Assembly (NCBI GenBank): GCA_039619475.1
Contig: CM077115.1
Location: forward strand, 41,912,944-41,976,943
Length of the DNA stretch: 64,000 nt
Source of the DNA: Icerya purchasi
Taxonomy: Eukaryota; Arthropoda; Insecta; Hemiptera; Monophlebidae
Reading direction: 5' to 3'
The notes under the pieces are model-generated. The model was not told where the DNA came from, did no database searches, and saw only the letters and a list, made by a program, of their open reading frames with translations. A program made the translations under genes and the position numbers. Of the stretch, positions 1 through 11,038 are shown piece after piece; the stretch's first letter is position 1; every line of letters begins with the position of its first letter.

Positions 1-479
1 CATCTTTATGAGGCATGTTATTGAGAAAATCATCTAACATGCATATTACTGTGTTGGTAACACTGTACAGAAAACAAAAAAAAAAAACGTAACAGCTACT
101 GGAAATGATGAAACAGTGTCCCTAAACTTCAAACGTTTTTTTTGTCGCATATTGCGTTTAGGCATAAACTGGTTTTCTTCAGAGACAGCCACGTATTACG
201 TCCTGTGGTTGATCGTTATAGCCCTGTACTGATGTGTGTATTGAGGCAGAAAATATCCTAAAATTTAGTAGTGGCTATAAAGAAAACAACAACGACCTTC
301 AGTTCAGCGCGGAGTTTAAATGTTTAGAACGTGTCCCCCGCTGACCAAAAAATAATTTAATGAAGATTAAACGAAAACATTCAAAGTGATGAGTAAGAAA
401 ACAAAAACAGCCCGGAATAAGCATAACTTATATCAGACAGAAAAATGACAAAACGCGGATAGAGAGAGAACAAGACTTA

Positions 480-960
480 GCTATAGTTGGTCTGAGTGAA
501 GTATGCTATAAGTCAGTGAGTGCAATCGTGTCTGGGTGAAATGATGAAAAATTTGTTGATTATGACACGAAAAATAATAATCAATTCCGTAACACAGGTT
601 TCGTCTTATTATCCGACAGAGTAGTTTTGTTGATGTTACCAAATAAATACTTCCCGTTAAACATAATACCAGCTTTTTATGTCTCCGCGGCAGATAAGGA
701 TATGAAAACTCAGAATGACCAGGTATCCACAAGAAATCAATTTGAATAGAGCGACAAAGGAAAAAAGTATGAAGTAGAGAGCACGAATGGGAAGAATTAT
801 ATAGTTAGTAGACTGGGATATGAGATAACTTATAGGACGACACACACTTTGGAAAACTTAGCGAAGGACAAAAAAAGGCAGAATTAGGATTCAAAGAAGC
901 CGTTAGTGAACATTGTACAGCGGTTTGGGAAAATAGAGCTTCGGATGTTCAAGAATTTCT
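480..960 (-). mobile_element. Jockey-like LINE fragment, RNase H remnant
   Basis: Decayed piece of a non-LTR retrotransposon read on the minus strand. Two overlapping minus frames together give the RNase H signature: a run equivalent to IQIDFLWIPGHS (split by a frameshift into ..LFKLIS and WIPGHSEF), preceded by a hydrophobic stretch that matches the strand before the W-x-PGH motif in the better copy at 20302-20841. A possible RNase H start (FTNGFF) lies near 910-930. No reverse transcriptase domain or poly(A) tail is visible, so this is an internal fragment. The assignment rests on motif recognition and on similarity to the other LINE copies in this window. Confidence 0.6.
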
Positions 961-3500
961 CGATTTAGCAATATGCCGCGAGAAGTAAATTATTAAAGTT
1001 TTATTGACAGTAAAACGACTCAAGCCATACGAGTCTCCGTTAAAAGAGCATTTAAAAATATCAACAATTTTAAAAAAATGGATAAATACTATTAATCACT
1101 GGTCGGCCAAATTTAAAATTTTTAATGCAACATCTTTATTTTTTTTTAAGTTAAAATTATTCCAAATGGCATTAGCAGGGATAGGCAATTTATTTTATTT
1201 TTTTCGATCTCGAATGAAACCGTAATATGGCCGATTAATTATACTAACCGATAAATTCGTGTTTACCGCTGAGGACAAATAGACAATGATGAAATAATTT
1301 AACGCGTGTGTCATGGTGAAAATTTTTATTTAGTTCTGCTGTAACAATAATACGCCCATATTTGAATATATGTTAGCAATTTATCATTGTTACTTAAATT
1401 ATAAATGAATTTGCATTATTGCTTAGCAATCTATTAATACCTGCAAAGATATATATATATATATATATATTTGTAAAGCTTACCATGGAGAGTTTTAACA
1501 TGTCGATTAAAGTTCATGCGTATTACCGAAATAATATACATATGTGAAAATAGTGTAGAAATTTAATCTATAATATAAAGATTAGCAATTATACAGAAAA
1601 TGATGAAATAATTATAGTAATTTAAATAATCTATTACGATGAAAAACAAATTTTTGCTACATTTTCTCACCATCAGTAATTATTTTGCCTTCGACGGTTC
1701 GCGAACAATGTCGAGCAATAATAAGTGTACACAAAAAAGATGACCTCGTTAGAAATTGTTTTCGTTAGCGGCGAAATTTTTTTAACAATTTTTTTCTCAA
1801 CAGAAACAAACCATCTGGTTACCTTCAAATTTTCAAATTAATTAAAAAGTTAACTAGAGGCTAGCGCAGACTAAAAAATTTTTCCAACAGGAAATAGAAG
1901 TAAAAGAGAAAAAAATGCCACTTATCATCGGCCGGGTATTTACTTACATTCGCATAGAATCAATTTATGCGCGCAAACGGGGACAGAATTTTTTAAAATC
2001 ACTTTATTATTCCCATCCTAAACGTTAAAAAATCATTATAGAATTTCCAAACAGAAAATTTAATATTTGGATCGAAATAGAAACTGTTTAAAATTTAAAT
2101 CAACCCCATCGTACGGTAAAACGAAAAAATTATTGTTTTCTCCGTAATATGATGGACACGATGCTGGCAATGAAACGCTGCAGACGGCCCAAAAAAATTT
2201 CGAACTAGCTGAAAACCTAACTTCCCGCCAGACGTGCTAGAAAAACGCCGGTTCAAAATTACAAAAAAAACACCGAATATGGAAGGCATATTAAATTTGT
2301 AACGAGTCTTAGAAAAGAAGAAACAGTAGAATTGTTTTACTATTCTATATATCCAGAATGATTAAATTTTTTTTTTTTTTTTTTTGTACAAAACCCTTTC
2401 GTTAGCACAGAAGTTTACAAACTAGTGTTCGATTTCAACACAATTATAAAACAATTTTAGATATTGCACGAAATAGTTTTCGCTAAACAGTTTACGATAT
2501 GTTTCCACAGATCTACAAATGAATTAATGTGCATATAGATGAACGAAATACGGGTTTAATAAATGCGTTTGCATGTTCGATAACTCGTCGAAAGTTCGGT
2601 TTTACAATTAATTATGCAAATTAATGCGGACGCTAAAAATTTTTGTCTAGAATTATGGTGGGGCCGGCGACAATACAAGTACCCGAATTGCCCAGCGATA
2701 ATTAAGGAATAAATAAATTAAATTAAATTAAAAAAAAAAAAAAACGATTTTGATGAAAATAACCTGCAGCTGGATGGCGGTTCACGATAAATTTTATTAG
2801 AATGAGTCATTTACAGTTGCAAAACTTTTTATTTCTCAACTGCTGCGTGACCATTTCAGTACTTTCGATAAAGCACTATGGAGAAGTTGGAATCGTGCGA
2901 CTAAAAAATTATCACGGAAAATCCTTCGAATATTATCCTAAAAGCGCACAAAATGATGACACGAAGAAAAAGATAATTTTTAATCTTTTGAACTGAGCGT
3001 GTCAAGGTGTTAACAAAGCTATCCTTATGCAAATCTCCTACTACTAAAAGGGATTTATTGAAAAATAAACAAAATGAACCAAAAAAAAAAAAAAAATAAA
3101 TGCCTAAAGTCTTTTAAAATGAATATGTACACCGGTTGTGACACTGTAACAATTACAGTTAAATTAACGTAAGACACAAAAAATCTTAAAGAATTCCGAT
3201 ATTTCAGATGAAAGTTAAATACAACTGCGCCTGATATTTAACGGAGTAATATAATGTGATTTTAATATTCTAATGAAGTCTAAACTAACGAATCTTATTA
3301 ATGCAGGAAACAATTTTAACATGTTTCGGACGAAGACTAATTTCCACCGCACTTTCGTGCTACCTGACAAAAAAAAAATAACAGCTTCTTAAAAGAAGGC
3401 TAATTTCTTCCTTTCGATGGTTAATCAGAAAACAAAAACACAAAAAAACAATAAACTTTGGCGTTAAATCGACAATTAATTTTTTTTTTTTTAAAAAATA
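961..3500. other. AT-rich interval without recognisable gene
   Basis: Nothing coding could be supported. It holds a (TA)n tract at about 1449-1471, a T17 run near 2368-2385, several short poly(A) runs, and open frames of 60-75 codons whose lysine/asparagine/phenylalanine-rich translations look like chance AT-rich reading frames. Confidence 0.5.
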
Positions 3501-3503
3501 CTA

Positions 3504-4390
3504 ACAAGGAAAGTACACGAGTTGTCAGACGCCAATTTTGATGAAATTTGGATATGTTGTAGATTATAAAAAAATTTTAGACCCGTATTTTTTTTTATCG
3601 GCCCATATGCAGTTTCAAGGGGATAAAAATCACTCTTAAAGTTCACCCCCAAAATCGTTTTTCCTAAATATCTCGTCTTCAACTCGATATTTTTTTATGA
3701 AACAAAATGGAAATTATTTCTCATGCAAAGGATAAGTAATCCACAGTGATTTAAGCAGTGGGGTTGCATCCCCTATTTTCTGGGGGGTGAAAACACCTTT
3801 TTTTTGGTCATAATTATGGAATAAAAAATTATAAAATAACATAAAAAAATAATAAAACTTTTTTTAACACACACAATTAAAAAATAAAGTTGACGTGTTT
3901 CGGCATTTTTATGAATTTCACCCTTAAAGGGGGTAAAGCACCCCTTACAAGAAAAATCAATAAATACGTGTATCAAGTAATCCAGTTTTGTAAATAATTT
4001 GTATGTAAGGGTTTTTTAGGTTGCTGATTACGAATCCATCATCAGATTTTCTTAATTCAAAATGGAGGATCCAATATGGCGGGGAAAAAAATCAAAAAAG
4101 TTTTAATTTTAATGACAAATTGTATACAAGGATTTTTAATTAAGGTCGCTGATTACGAATCTGTTATCAATTTTTTAAAAATTCAAATTATCCTGTGCTT
4201 TATAACCATACAGTCCCAAACCTCTAAAACCCAGGCTGAATGCCTGTATTTTTCTAAACCAATAAACCCTAAACTCCTAAACCCCAGTCAGGCCAGAGGC
4301 CTGTGTTTTTAGACCGGTAAACCCCAAACTCCTAAACTCCAGACAAGCCAGATGTGCGTTATAACCATACAATCTCAAACCTCTAAACAT
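3504..4390 (+). repeat. Left long inverted arm of the 3.5-6.1 kb transposon
   Basis: Inverted partner of 5235-6062. It contains two diverged copies of a module starting AGGTYGCTGATTACGAATC (about 4019 and 4143). It is about 59 bp longer than the right arm because it retains an additional 55-bp subrepeat unit near 4311-4362. Confidence 0.85.
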
Positions 4391-4448
4391 CAGACAGGCC
4401 GATTGCCTATGATTAAAACCGCACAACTCCTAAACTGCAGGCAGATGA
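4204..4448 (+). repeat. Tandem subrepeats, about 52-55 bp x 5
   Basis: Units begin near 4204, 4256, 4311, 4363 and 4413. They share the pattern AACC..CAAACYYCTAAAC followed by CAG-CAGGCC and a GCCTGT/GCCTAT half-site. The units differ enough that this is an old tandem array. Such arrays inside inverted arms are common in fold-back elements. Confidence 0.65.
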
Positions 4449-4899
4449 AAGGACTATTCATTGTGGTATATTGGAAAACCGTTCTTATAATTAACTTATT
4501 TTAAAAATTATTGGTATAGTTCAACTTATGTATTTATTTATTTCTTTATCTATTTATTAACAATAATCACTTTATTCTTACGTAAATAATAACAAAAATA
4601 AATTAATAAGTAGCCAAGGTTAATTAGTATTACAATCAATTTTTCTTTAGAATAAACTTTAATATGTTAGGAGAATTATATTCAATGAGTAAATCAAAAC
4701 ATTTATTACTAGAATTTGAAATATGATTATCGACATTTTTATAAATCAACACGTCATTAAATGTTATCACATATTTAACTATATTAATTGTTTTCGTAGA
4801 TTTATATTAATACACCACAACTTAATAATGCATCTGATTTAATTGTTTGTATAATGTGTATTTAATATTATATAAATTGTATTACTTATTATAATAAAA

Positions 4900-5208
4900 T
4901 TACTTATTATAAGATTTGCAGTTATGATAATCATGAAAGAAGTGGGTTAAGCATAATGTGTTTTTGCACCACGAGCACGTTATAATAGCCCTTTTACAAC
5001 AAATATCGCACTTCACGTTATCAGAATTAAAACAAAATTCTTTTGAGTTCGGTCCTCTCTCTGGCAGTTCCTCAATGTAACCTGCTGCATACCGAGCGTA
5101 TATAAATGAATTTTTGAATCTAGGACTTAATAGTTGGTTATGTGTACGTGATTGCATTTTAGTAATGTTGTTTCTATCGTGTAAATTAACATCTTCGTTT
5201 AAGAGCAA
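4900..5208 (-). pseudogene. Transposase-like C-terminal fragment with Cys/His zinc-ribbon
   Basis: Open minus-strand frame of about 103 codons, ending at a TAA at 4900-4902 and reading in from the right inverted arm. The first codon of the frame as drawn is TTG, so no genuine start is seen and this is the 3' end of a longer ORF. The last 35 residues hold C-x2-C-x8-C-x2-C-x4-C-x2-H..H-x-C, seen as KCDICC, ITCSWC, TLCLTHFF and DYHNC. This layout resembles the cysteine-rich C-terminal ribbon of DDE transposases of the piggyBac (DDE_Tnp_1_7) type, which binds terminal repeats. The TAA flanks do not fit that family, so the resemblance may be to another transposase group. Its place between two inverted arms supports a transposase relic. 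No DDE catalytic core remains. Confidence 0.45.
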
Positions 5209-5234
5209 GACGGTATCCGGAAAAGTATGTGTCT

Positions 5235-6062
5235 ATGTTTAGAGGTTTGAAGCTGTATGGTTATAGCGCACAGCCTTCTGGCCTGTCTGAGGTTTAGGAG
5301 TTTAGGGTTTATTGGTTTAGAAAAATACAGGCATTCAGCCTGGGTTTTAGAGGTTTGGGACTGTATGGTTATAAAGCACAGGATAATTTGAATTTTTAAA
5401 AAATTGATAACAGATTCGTAATCAGCGACCTTAAAAATCCTTGTATACAATTTGTCATTAAAATTAAAACTTGATTTTTTTCCCCGCCATATTGGATCCT
5501 CCATTTTGAATTAAGAAAATCTGATGATGGATTCGTAATCAGCAACCTAAAAAACCCTTACATACAAATTATTTACAAAACTGGATTACTTGATACACGT
5601 ATTTATTGATTTTTCTTGTAAGGGGTGCTTTACCCCCTTTAAGGGTGAAATTCATAAAAATGCCGAAACACGTCAACTTTATTTTTTAATTGTGTGTGTT
5701 AAAAAAAGTTTTATTATTTTTTTATGTTATTTTATAATTTTTTATTCCATAATTATGACCAAAAAAGAGGTGTTTTCACCCCCCAGAAAATAGGGGATGC
5801 AACCCCACTGCTTAAATCACTGTGGATTACTTATCCTTTGCATGAGAAATAATTTCCATTTTGTTTCATAAAAAAATATCGAGTTGAAGACGAGATATTT
5901 AGGAAAAACGATTTTGGGGGTGAACTTTAAGAGTGATTTTTATCCCCTTGAAACTGCATATGGGCCGATAAAAAAAAATACGGGTCTAAAATTTTTTTAT
6001 AATCTACAACATATCCAAATTTCATCAAAATTGGCGTCTGACAACTCGTGTACTTTCCTTGT
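5235..6062 (-). repeat. Right long inverted arm of the 3.5-6.1 kb transposon
   Basis: Reverse complement of 3504-4390, with a few substitutions and one subrepeat unit fewer. The matching 67-codon open frames at 3773-3976 (minus) and 5590-5793 (plus) arise only because the arms are copies. I do not treat them as genes. Confidence 0.85.
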
Positions 6063-6065
6063 AAG

Positions 6066-6894
6066 AACGACAGAATCACGATATATTTGATTAAACGATA
6101 ATATTCATTTGATACTCTTTTCTGTTTTGACATGCAAGTACATGAGCACAAGTAATATCTTAAAAATCGAGAAAATGAACCTCTTATGGCCAATTTTCTA
6201 AAAAGGGTTTAGGACAACGACGGTTCCGAGAAGAAATTCAAGGAAACAAAACGAACAATACTACGGTTTTAGAGAAAATTATAAAACGGCAAAAAATCGG
6301 TAAATCAAGCTAATAATTTTGAAATAATAAAACCAACTCATTAGAAATGTTTTTGTCATTGTTAAAGATAGTTCGGTTTGTAATAATATCGTTATTATAA
6401 CGAACAAGTACATTTGCATGAAAAAAAAAAAATGAAGAAATTCCACCCCATCCCGATCCCAAACGATACCGAGTTGAGCATTTTGTAATCGATTACAATT
6501 ACAAGATTATACATATTCCCAGCTATAGTTGAGTTTAATCGATTACTTTTGGTAATTAACCACCAAAAAATGACAATCGCAACTATTTAGTAATCGTAAT
6601 TAATAATACTTTGTCAGTCTACAAGTACGGTACAAAAATGTGATTGCGTAAAAAATAAATAAATAAACCGGCGTTACTCGTGCGGACATTAAATTGAAAG
6701 ATCAAAACTATTATCCAAATATACAAAAAACAAAATAAATAAATAAATAAACAAAAAAGGTTGCCGCATTCTTCACTTTCTGCAGCGATTAATCTTATTG
6801 AAGAGAATAATATTTGACAAACTCGACTTTTTAGTAATTAAGCTGTATAGTCAATAAAGTATAATCGACACAGTATGCAGATATTATTGTAGAA
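6066..6894. other. AT-rich interval, no gene seen
   Basis: No supported feature. It holds TAAA-type simple repeats near 6653-6664 and 6735-6760. The first half contains repeated TAATCG/CGATTA words (6487-6600), but no defined element. Confidence 0.4.
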
Positions 6895-7744
6895 ATAATT
6901 GCGGAATTTGTTGCCATCTTACAAGCCATTATTTATATTTCCTCTTCTACAAGTCCTTCCAAATTCTTTATTGTTTCTGACTCTTCAAGTGTTCTTCTAG
7001 CATTATCTGCACCTTCCCTTTCTCTCCTTCTACTGATGCTATCATCCTAAAATTCGTTCTCTTCTCCATGATCTACCCACATCGAAGTCTACCCAGATTG
7101 ACTTTCTTTGGATTCCCGGACATTCAGGCATTGATGGAAATGTAGACGTCGACCTCCTTACTAAAGCTGCCGCTTCTAATGGAAATTTTATTAGTAGGGT
7201 TTCAGCACACAATATTCTCCGTCCAACTAAATCCTGCCATCTTAGGCACTCTGTTTATGTTCCTCTTTTCGCCAAATCCAAATTCATTTTATCTCTTGAT
7301 TAACCTTGTTCCTTCTTCTCGTTCTTGATTCTATGATTTCCCCAGTTTGCGTCGGTCCATAATTACTAAACTATCTCGCATCCGTTTCCCACCTAGTTTC
7401 CTTCCTTCTTTTCTAAATCGCTTTTCCTCGGCTGCATCTCCTAATTATCCATTGGATCCTGAAGGTCCCCAGTATGTATGCGGATCACGTGCTCTTCGAG
7501 TGTTCTGGTTTATCTCGCGAGTGTGAATTACTTTATTATCAACGTTTAAAGCTTGATCTGCTCCTTTCAACGCCTGCTATGTTCTTTCTCTGTCTATTCT
7601 CTCAGTTGTTTCTAGATGTGTTCTTTGATTCCATTGTCGATAAAATAAAAATATAATTTCTATTCTATTCCATGCATCTATTCCATTTTGCTGGACTAAT
7701 GCTCTCTGGTAGCAAACCCAAGGGGAATAAGAAAAAAAAAAAAT
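6895..7744 (+). mobile_element. Jockey-like LINE, 5'-truncated, RNase H to poly(A)
   Basis: Plus-strand non-LTR retrotransposon 3' end. In reading order it shows AEFVAILQAIIYIS (RNase H glutamate helix, 6897 on), FIVSDSSSVLLAL (the D-S element), QIDFLWIPGHSGIDGN (7090-7140), then KLSRIRFPP (LSRIR..H-type linker, about 7365) and DHVLFECSGLSRECELL (7485-7520), the post-RNase H zinc-like motif of this family. Several frameshifts and stops break it. The 3' end carries AGCAAACCCAAGGGGAATAAG before A-rich sequence at 7731-7744, matching the tail signature of sibling copies in this window. RNase H would have removed the RNA template during target-primed reverse transcription. This copy is dead. Confidence 0.85.
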
Positions 7745-9230
7745 AATTTCCGTAATTACCCTAAAGTCCAATTATGGTTGAGAATAGGGATTATGTGTAA
7801 TTTTGTAATCGAAACTAATTGCTACATGTCCAACTCAGCTGCGTAATAAGCCAGCGTCCATTGTAATGTTACGGGGGGGGGGGGGGATAAATAGAACGCA
7901 TATTTTGAAAAAACAAAACCAACATTATTAAGAAATTCCAAGGGAATTTTTTTTTGTTTTTTAAAATGGTTTCTAATAAATCGATATATTATAGCGACCG
8001 AGAATGCATTTAAAATTGAATAGATGAAATACTAAATAAATGTGAACTAAAAATTGAAAAAAGCTTACAAAAGGTTGTGAAATCGCATTTTGGGAACAGT
8101 TTAAGTTACATTGTAATGTTCGAAAAGTTATGCACTGAAAATCACCGTTATTGCTTTTCCGTACGTATTCATTACTTTTTCCTTTAAAAAAAAAAAAAAA
8201 AAACAGGAGGGAGGATATTAAGCAAGCGAGCTTTGATTTTCTTTGAACTGTTTGTACAGCGACAAAACCGGGCAACTTAATAAGTTTACCGAAAAATGTA
8301 TTCATTAAACGAGTAAACAGTCGCGGCCGTGCAAGAATAAACATGTTAGTTTTTACAGTGCAGCCAAATAAGATCTCTTCTTACGAACAGAATATGATTC
8401 CATAAAGTAACACTTTAAAATCGATTCGACACTTTATTTAGTCGACGAGATCATCGTAGAATAAAGGAGAAAAGTAAGACATCATCAATCACTAATGCGT
8501 TTGATGAATGGACCCAGACGACAAGGCAGTTTTAAAGTATCCTAAAGGAACTGCGTCATATAAATATATATAATACCGGGAGACGTGCATTATCGAAGTA
8601 CACGAAGCAAACGATGTTTGCGGTAACATCGGAGCTCGATAATAATGCTCCTTTACGATACGTTAAAAAAGGTGGAAACATTTTTGCTGTTCACCCTGGT
8701 TACTGTGAAATAAAATCCTTTATCGTTTTCGGGTTTCCTGCACGTGGTTTTAATTCGAGAAAAGAAAGCAAAGAAAACATCAAAGCATAACAGCATCAGA
8801 AAAGCGAAAAGAAAAAAAAAATTATATAAAGTTTTTCCGGATGATTATAGCTTGAAAAGTTAAAAGGCCTTTTATTAAAGAAGAATATGTCCTCTAACCT
8901 TTTCCACTCCTTGCCGACGCTTCGCTCACTTCGTCTTATTATTAAAAACATTAGAATGCCATTAAGATTTTCTCCGGCGCTTGCTGCGTCGCAAATTCGT
9001 TTTTGCCCCATTTTCCAGTGATCATTACGATTAAAAGATAATTAAATTTTGTTTCTGGGTCTACGTAGCGTGATAAAAGTTGCAACACTGGAATTTAAAT
9101 AAATTGTTACAATATAGAGTTAGACGTTCGAGTAAGCGGTTGTGTCTCTCGCGCGTAGTTAGTAAGATACCGCTAGTTACGAGTTTGGGCACCCTATAGC
9201 AATGTTCGCGGAAGAGTTAGTGAGCAAAAC
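7745..9230. other. Interval without recognisable gene; G14 run
   Basis: Contains an unusual 14-base G run at 7873-7886 and an A17 run near 8186-8203. Nothing in it could be supported as coding. The 123-codon minus frame at 7973-8344 is phenylalanine-rich and crosses the A-run, so I treat it as chance. Confidence 0.45.
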
Positions 9231-9290
9231 CTTATGGCGATTACGAGGATATAACCGTTGCAGAGCTACGGGCTGATTTTTAATTTTTTC
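9231..9290 (+). repeat. 60-bp direct repeat, left copy
   Basis: Matches 9651-9710 at 57 of 60 positions, counted by eye (differences near CGA/GGA, GTTG/GATG and ACG/ACC). The two copies bracket a LINE fragment. Confidence 0.9.
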
Positions 9291-9650
9291 ATTTGTAGTA
9301 TCAATCTTTCGATTGGTTTACTAATAGAAGCGAAACGGTTAAAAATTAAAGTTTAGAGTTTAGATCTGCGTGATCCTTCTCCATTCTGTTCTTCTTTTAT
9401 TTAGCTGCTTCAGTTGCTGGTAATTATTTGTTCCCATGTCTTCTATAACTTGCTGTATGAATCTCCTTCTCGGTCTTCCCCTTGTTCCTTCTATATTTTC
9501 CCTTCCAATAACGATGTTATCAGCTTGCTGTGTCTTAACAGATGCCCTATCCATTTATTTCTTCGTTCAGAAAGAGTTTTAATGACATTTGTCTTTCTTC
9601 TTTTATCCTGCTACAAACCTGCTCGTTAGTAATTCTATCTGTCCATTTTC
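9291..9650 (-). mobile_element. RTE-like LINE, extreme C-terminal fragment
   Basis: On the minus strand the frame at 9360-9554 reads ..GTRGRPRRRFIQQVIEDM.. and ends RTEWRRITQI, the GRPRRR..D..W..DR..WRR closing pattern of RTE/craniofacial-protein-like LINE ORFs. Upstream in other frames are ITNEQVCSRIKEER, RRNKWIGHLLRH and SLLEGKI, so the fragment covers the connection region to the stop with at least two frameshifts. It lies exactly between two 60-bp direct repeats. If those are a target duplication, only about 360 bp of the element was inserted, which is typical of strong 5' truncation. Confidence 0.8.
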
Positions 9651-9710
9651 CTTATGGGGATTACGAGGATATAACCGATGCAGAGCTACCGGCTGATTTT
9701 TAATTTTTTC
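9651..9710 (+). repeat. 60-bp direct repeat, right copy
   Basis: Second copy of 9231-9290, immediately beyond the LINE fragment. It may be an unusually long target-site duplication or an older tandem duplication split by the insertion. Confidence 0.9.
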
Positions 9711-10950
9711 AGCATATTACGCGCTAATAACCGAAAGTATTCAATACCCGGAGGCAATAAAACTCGGAAATCCGATAGGGGCAGATAATCTCGTTATTTG
9801 GTTTAAAGAAAAAGTAGTGAGTACAAAAATACTCTCTTCTTCGAAGGGAAACATGATAACATAAGCATCTTTTATAGCTTTGTTTATTAATTTCAAAAAA
9901 AAAAAAAAAAAAAAGCGTACATTATTAGCGAATAAGCGTTGCCCGAACGTGGAATAACTAATAAGATTGAGAGAATCAATTTTAACTGCCAAGTGAAATT
10001 TTGTTTTCGAAATAAAACATAACATCAAGGGTGAAAGTCAGCTTTTGTTTCGGAAATAATAAATTCATTCCGCGGAAGATTGGGGTTGTAAAATTTGAAA
10101 TAGTCACTTTTATTGATTAAATAAGAAACTGTAATTTTTAGTTTTTAAGTGTTATGCACCGCAACGAACAAACACAGGTTGATCCGCCGGTGTTACTACG
10201 AATAGCAACAACGAAAGGGAGTTATTATCCGGATCTGAATCGTGTTGTTGATTTTCAGATCGACGTTTGAATCACTCCAGAGAATGATCCGGATTGAAGA
10301 GCGTCCTCTGTTTTCGGGAACAATTCGGTTGATCGGAAAATGTCATCTCAAAATGTTAATGTTCTCTGTATCTTCATCTTAATAATGTCCTCAAATACTT
10401 TAGTACTGGTGCGACTGGATGCAATGAGGCGATGGCGTTTATGTTTCGACACATTTAGCGCTTCCGTTTCATGTTTGAAATGATGCTTCTCATCCGCTCA
10501 TGCTTTTTCATCTTCCATTAAACACGTCTTCTCCGAAAAACACTTTATGCTTTTTTTCGTCGTTTTGGTAGTTGACGAAAACGGATTGTTGATCAGAAAA
10601 ATCTCGAAATCCCCTTCCAAAATGTTTATCCCTATAAGTTTCTGCTGTATTTGAGAAGTGAATTTTTTTTATGTTATAGCACGCTCCATCTTATTTACGA
10701 AATTTAAAATACGGTTCCAGCAAGAGAAAAAAAAGAAGTACCGAAAGAGGTTAATCGAAATATTTCTTCGAACACGTTATCAGAGGAAGGTGGTATTAAA
10801 ACGGAAAAAATCGAAGATCGAAGAGTGGAAGAAGAAGGAAAATATCGTGGACCAATGAAATAACAGCGACTAAAGATCTAAACCAGAAGTGAACGTGTAA
10901 ATATTACGTCTGAAATGTAAGTCCGTGATATCTTTTTTGAATAAAAATTG

Positions 10951-10958
10951 ATATATAA

Positions 10959-11003
<45 letters not shown>

Positions 11004-11038
11004 TATATAAATATATAAATATATAAATATATATATAA
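10951..11038. repeat. (TA)n / (TAAATA)n microsatellite
   Basis: Direct reading: an almost uninterrupted TA-dinucleotide run followed by TAAATATA variants. Confidence 0.9.

Larger units (their letters stand above)
3501..6065. mobile_element. DNA transposon with very long inverted repeats (fold-back type)
   Basis: The stretch 3504-4390 is repeated in inverted orientation at 5235-6062, nearly identical over more than 800 bp. The outer ends read CAAGGAAAGTACACGAGTTG on the left and its complement ACTTTCCTTG on the right. Both are flanked by TAA (3502-3504 and 6062-6064), a plausible 3-bp target duplication. The inner part of each arm carries imperfect direct subrepeats of about 52-55 bp built round CCAAACCTCTAAA and CAGRCAGGCC. 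The left arm has about five units and the right arm about three. The centre (4391-5234) holds a zinc-ribbon-like ORF on the minus strand and AT-rich sequence. A TAA duplication would suit a Harbinger-type element and does not fit piggyBac (TTAA), so I leave the superfamily open. Confidence 0.8.

Noticed and set aside
1485..1560. Minus exon ending CCATG|GTAAGC
   Set aside because: Good donor only; no acceptor within reach and the upstream frame is short and AT-rich.
3773..3976. 67-codon minus frame, duplicated as a plus frame at 5590-5793
   Set aside because: Identical because they lie in the two inverted arms of one transposon. The translation is low-complexity I/F/K with no motif.
4900..5208. 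Calling the 3.5-6.1 kb element piggyBac outright
   Set aside because: The ribbon is suggestive, but the flanks are TAA (not TTAA) and the terminal sequence does not resemble piggyBac ends I know.
7973..8344. 123-codon minus frame
   Set aside because: Poly-F produced by an A17 run and no recognisable domain. Chance frame over simple sequence.
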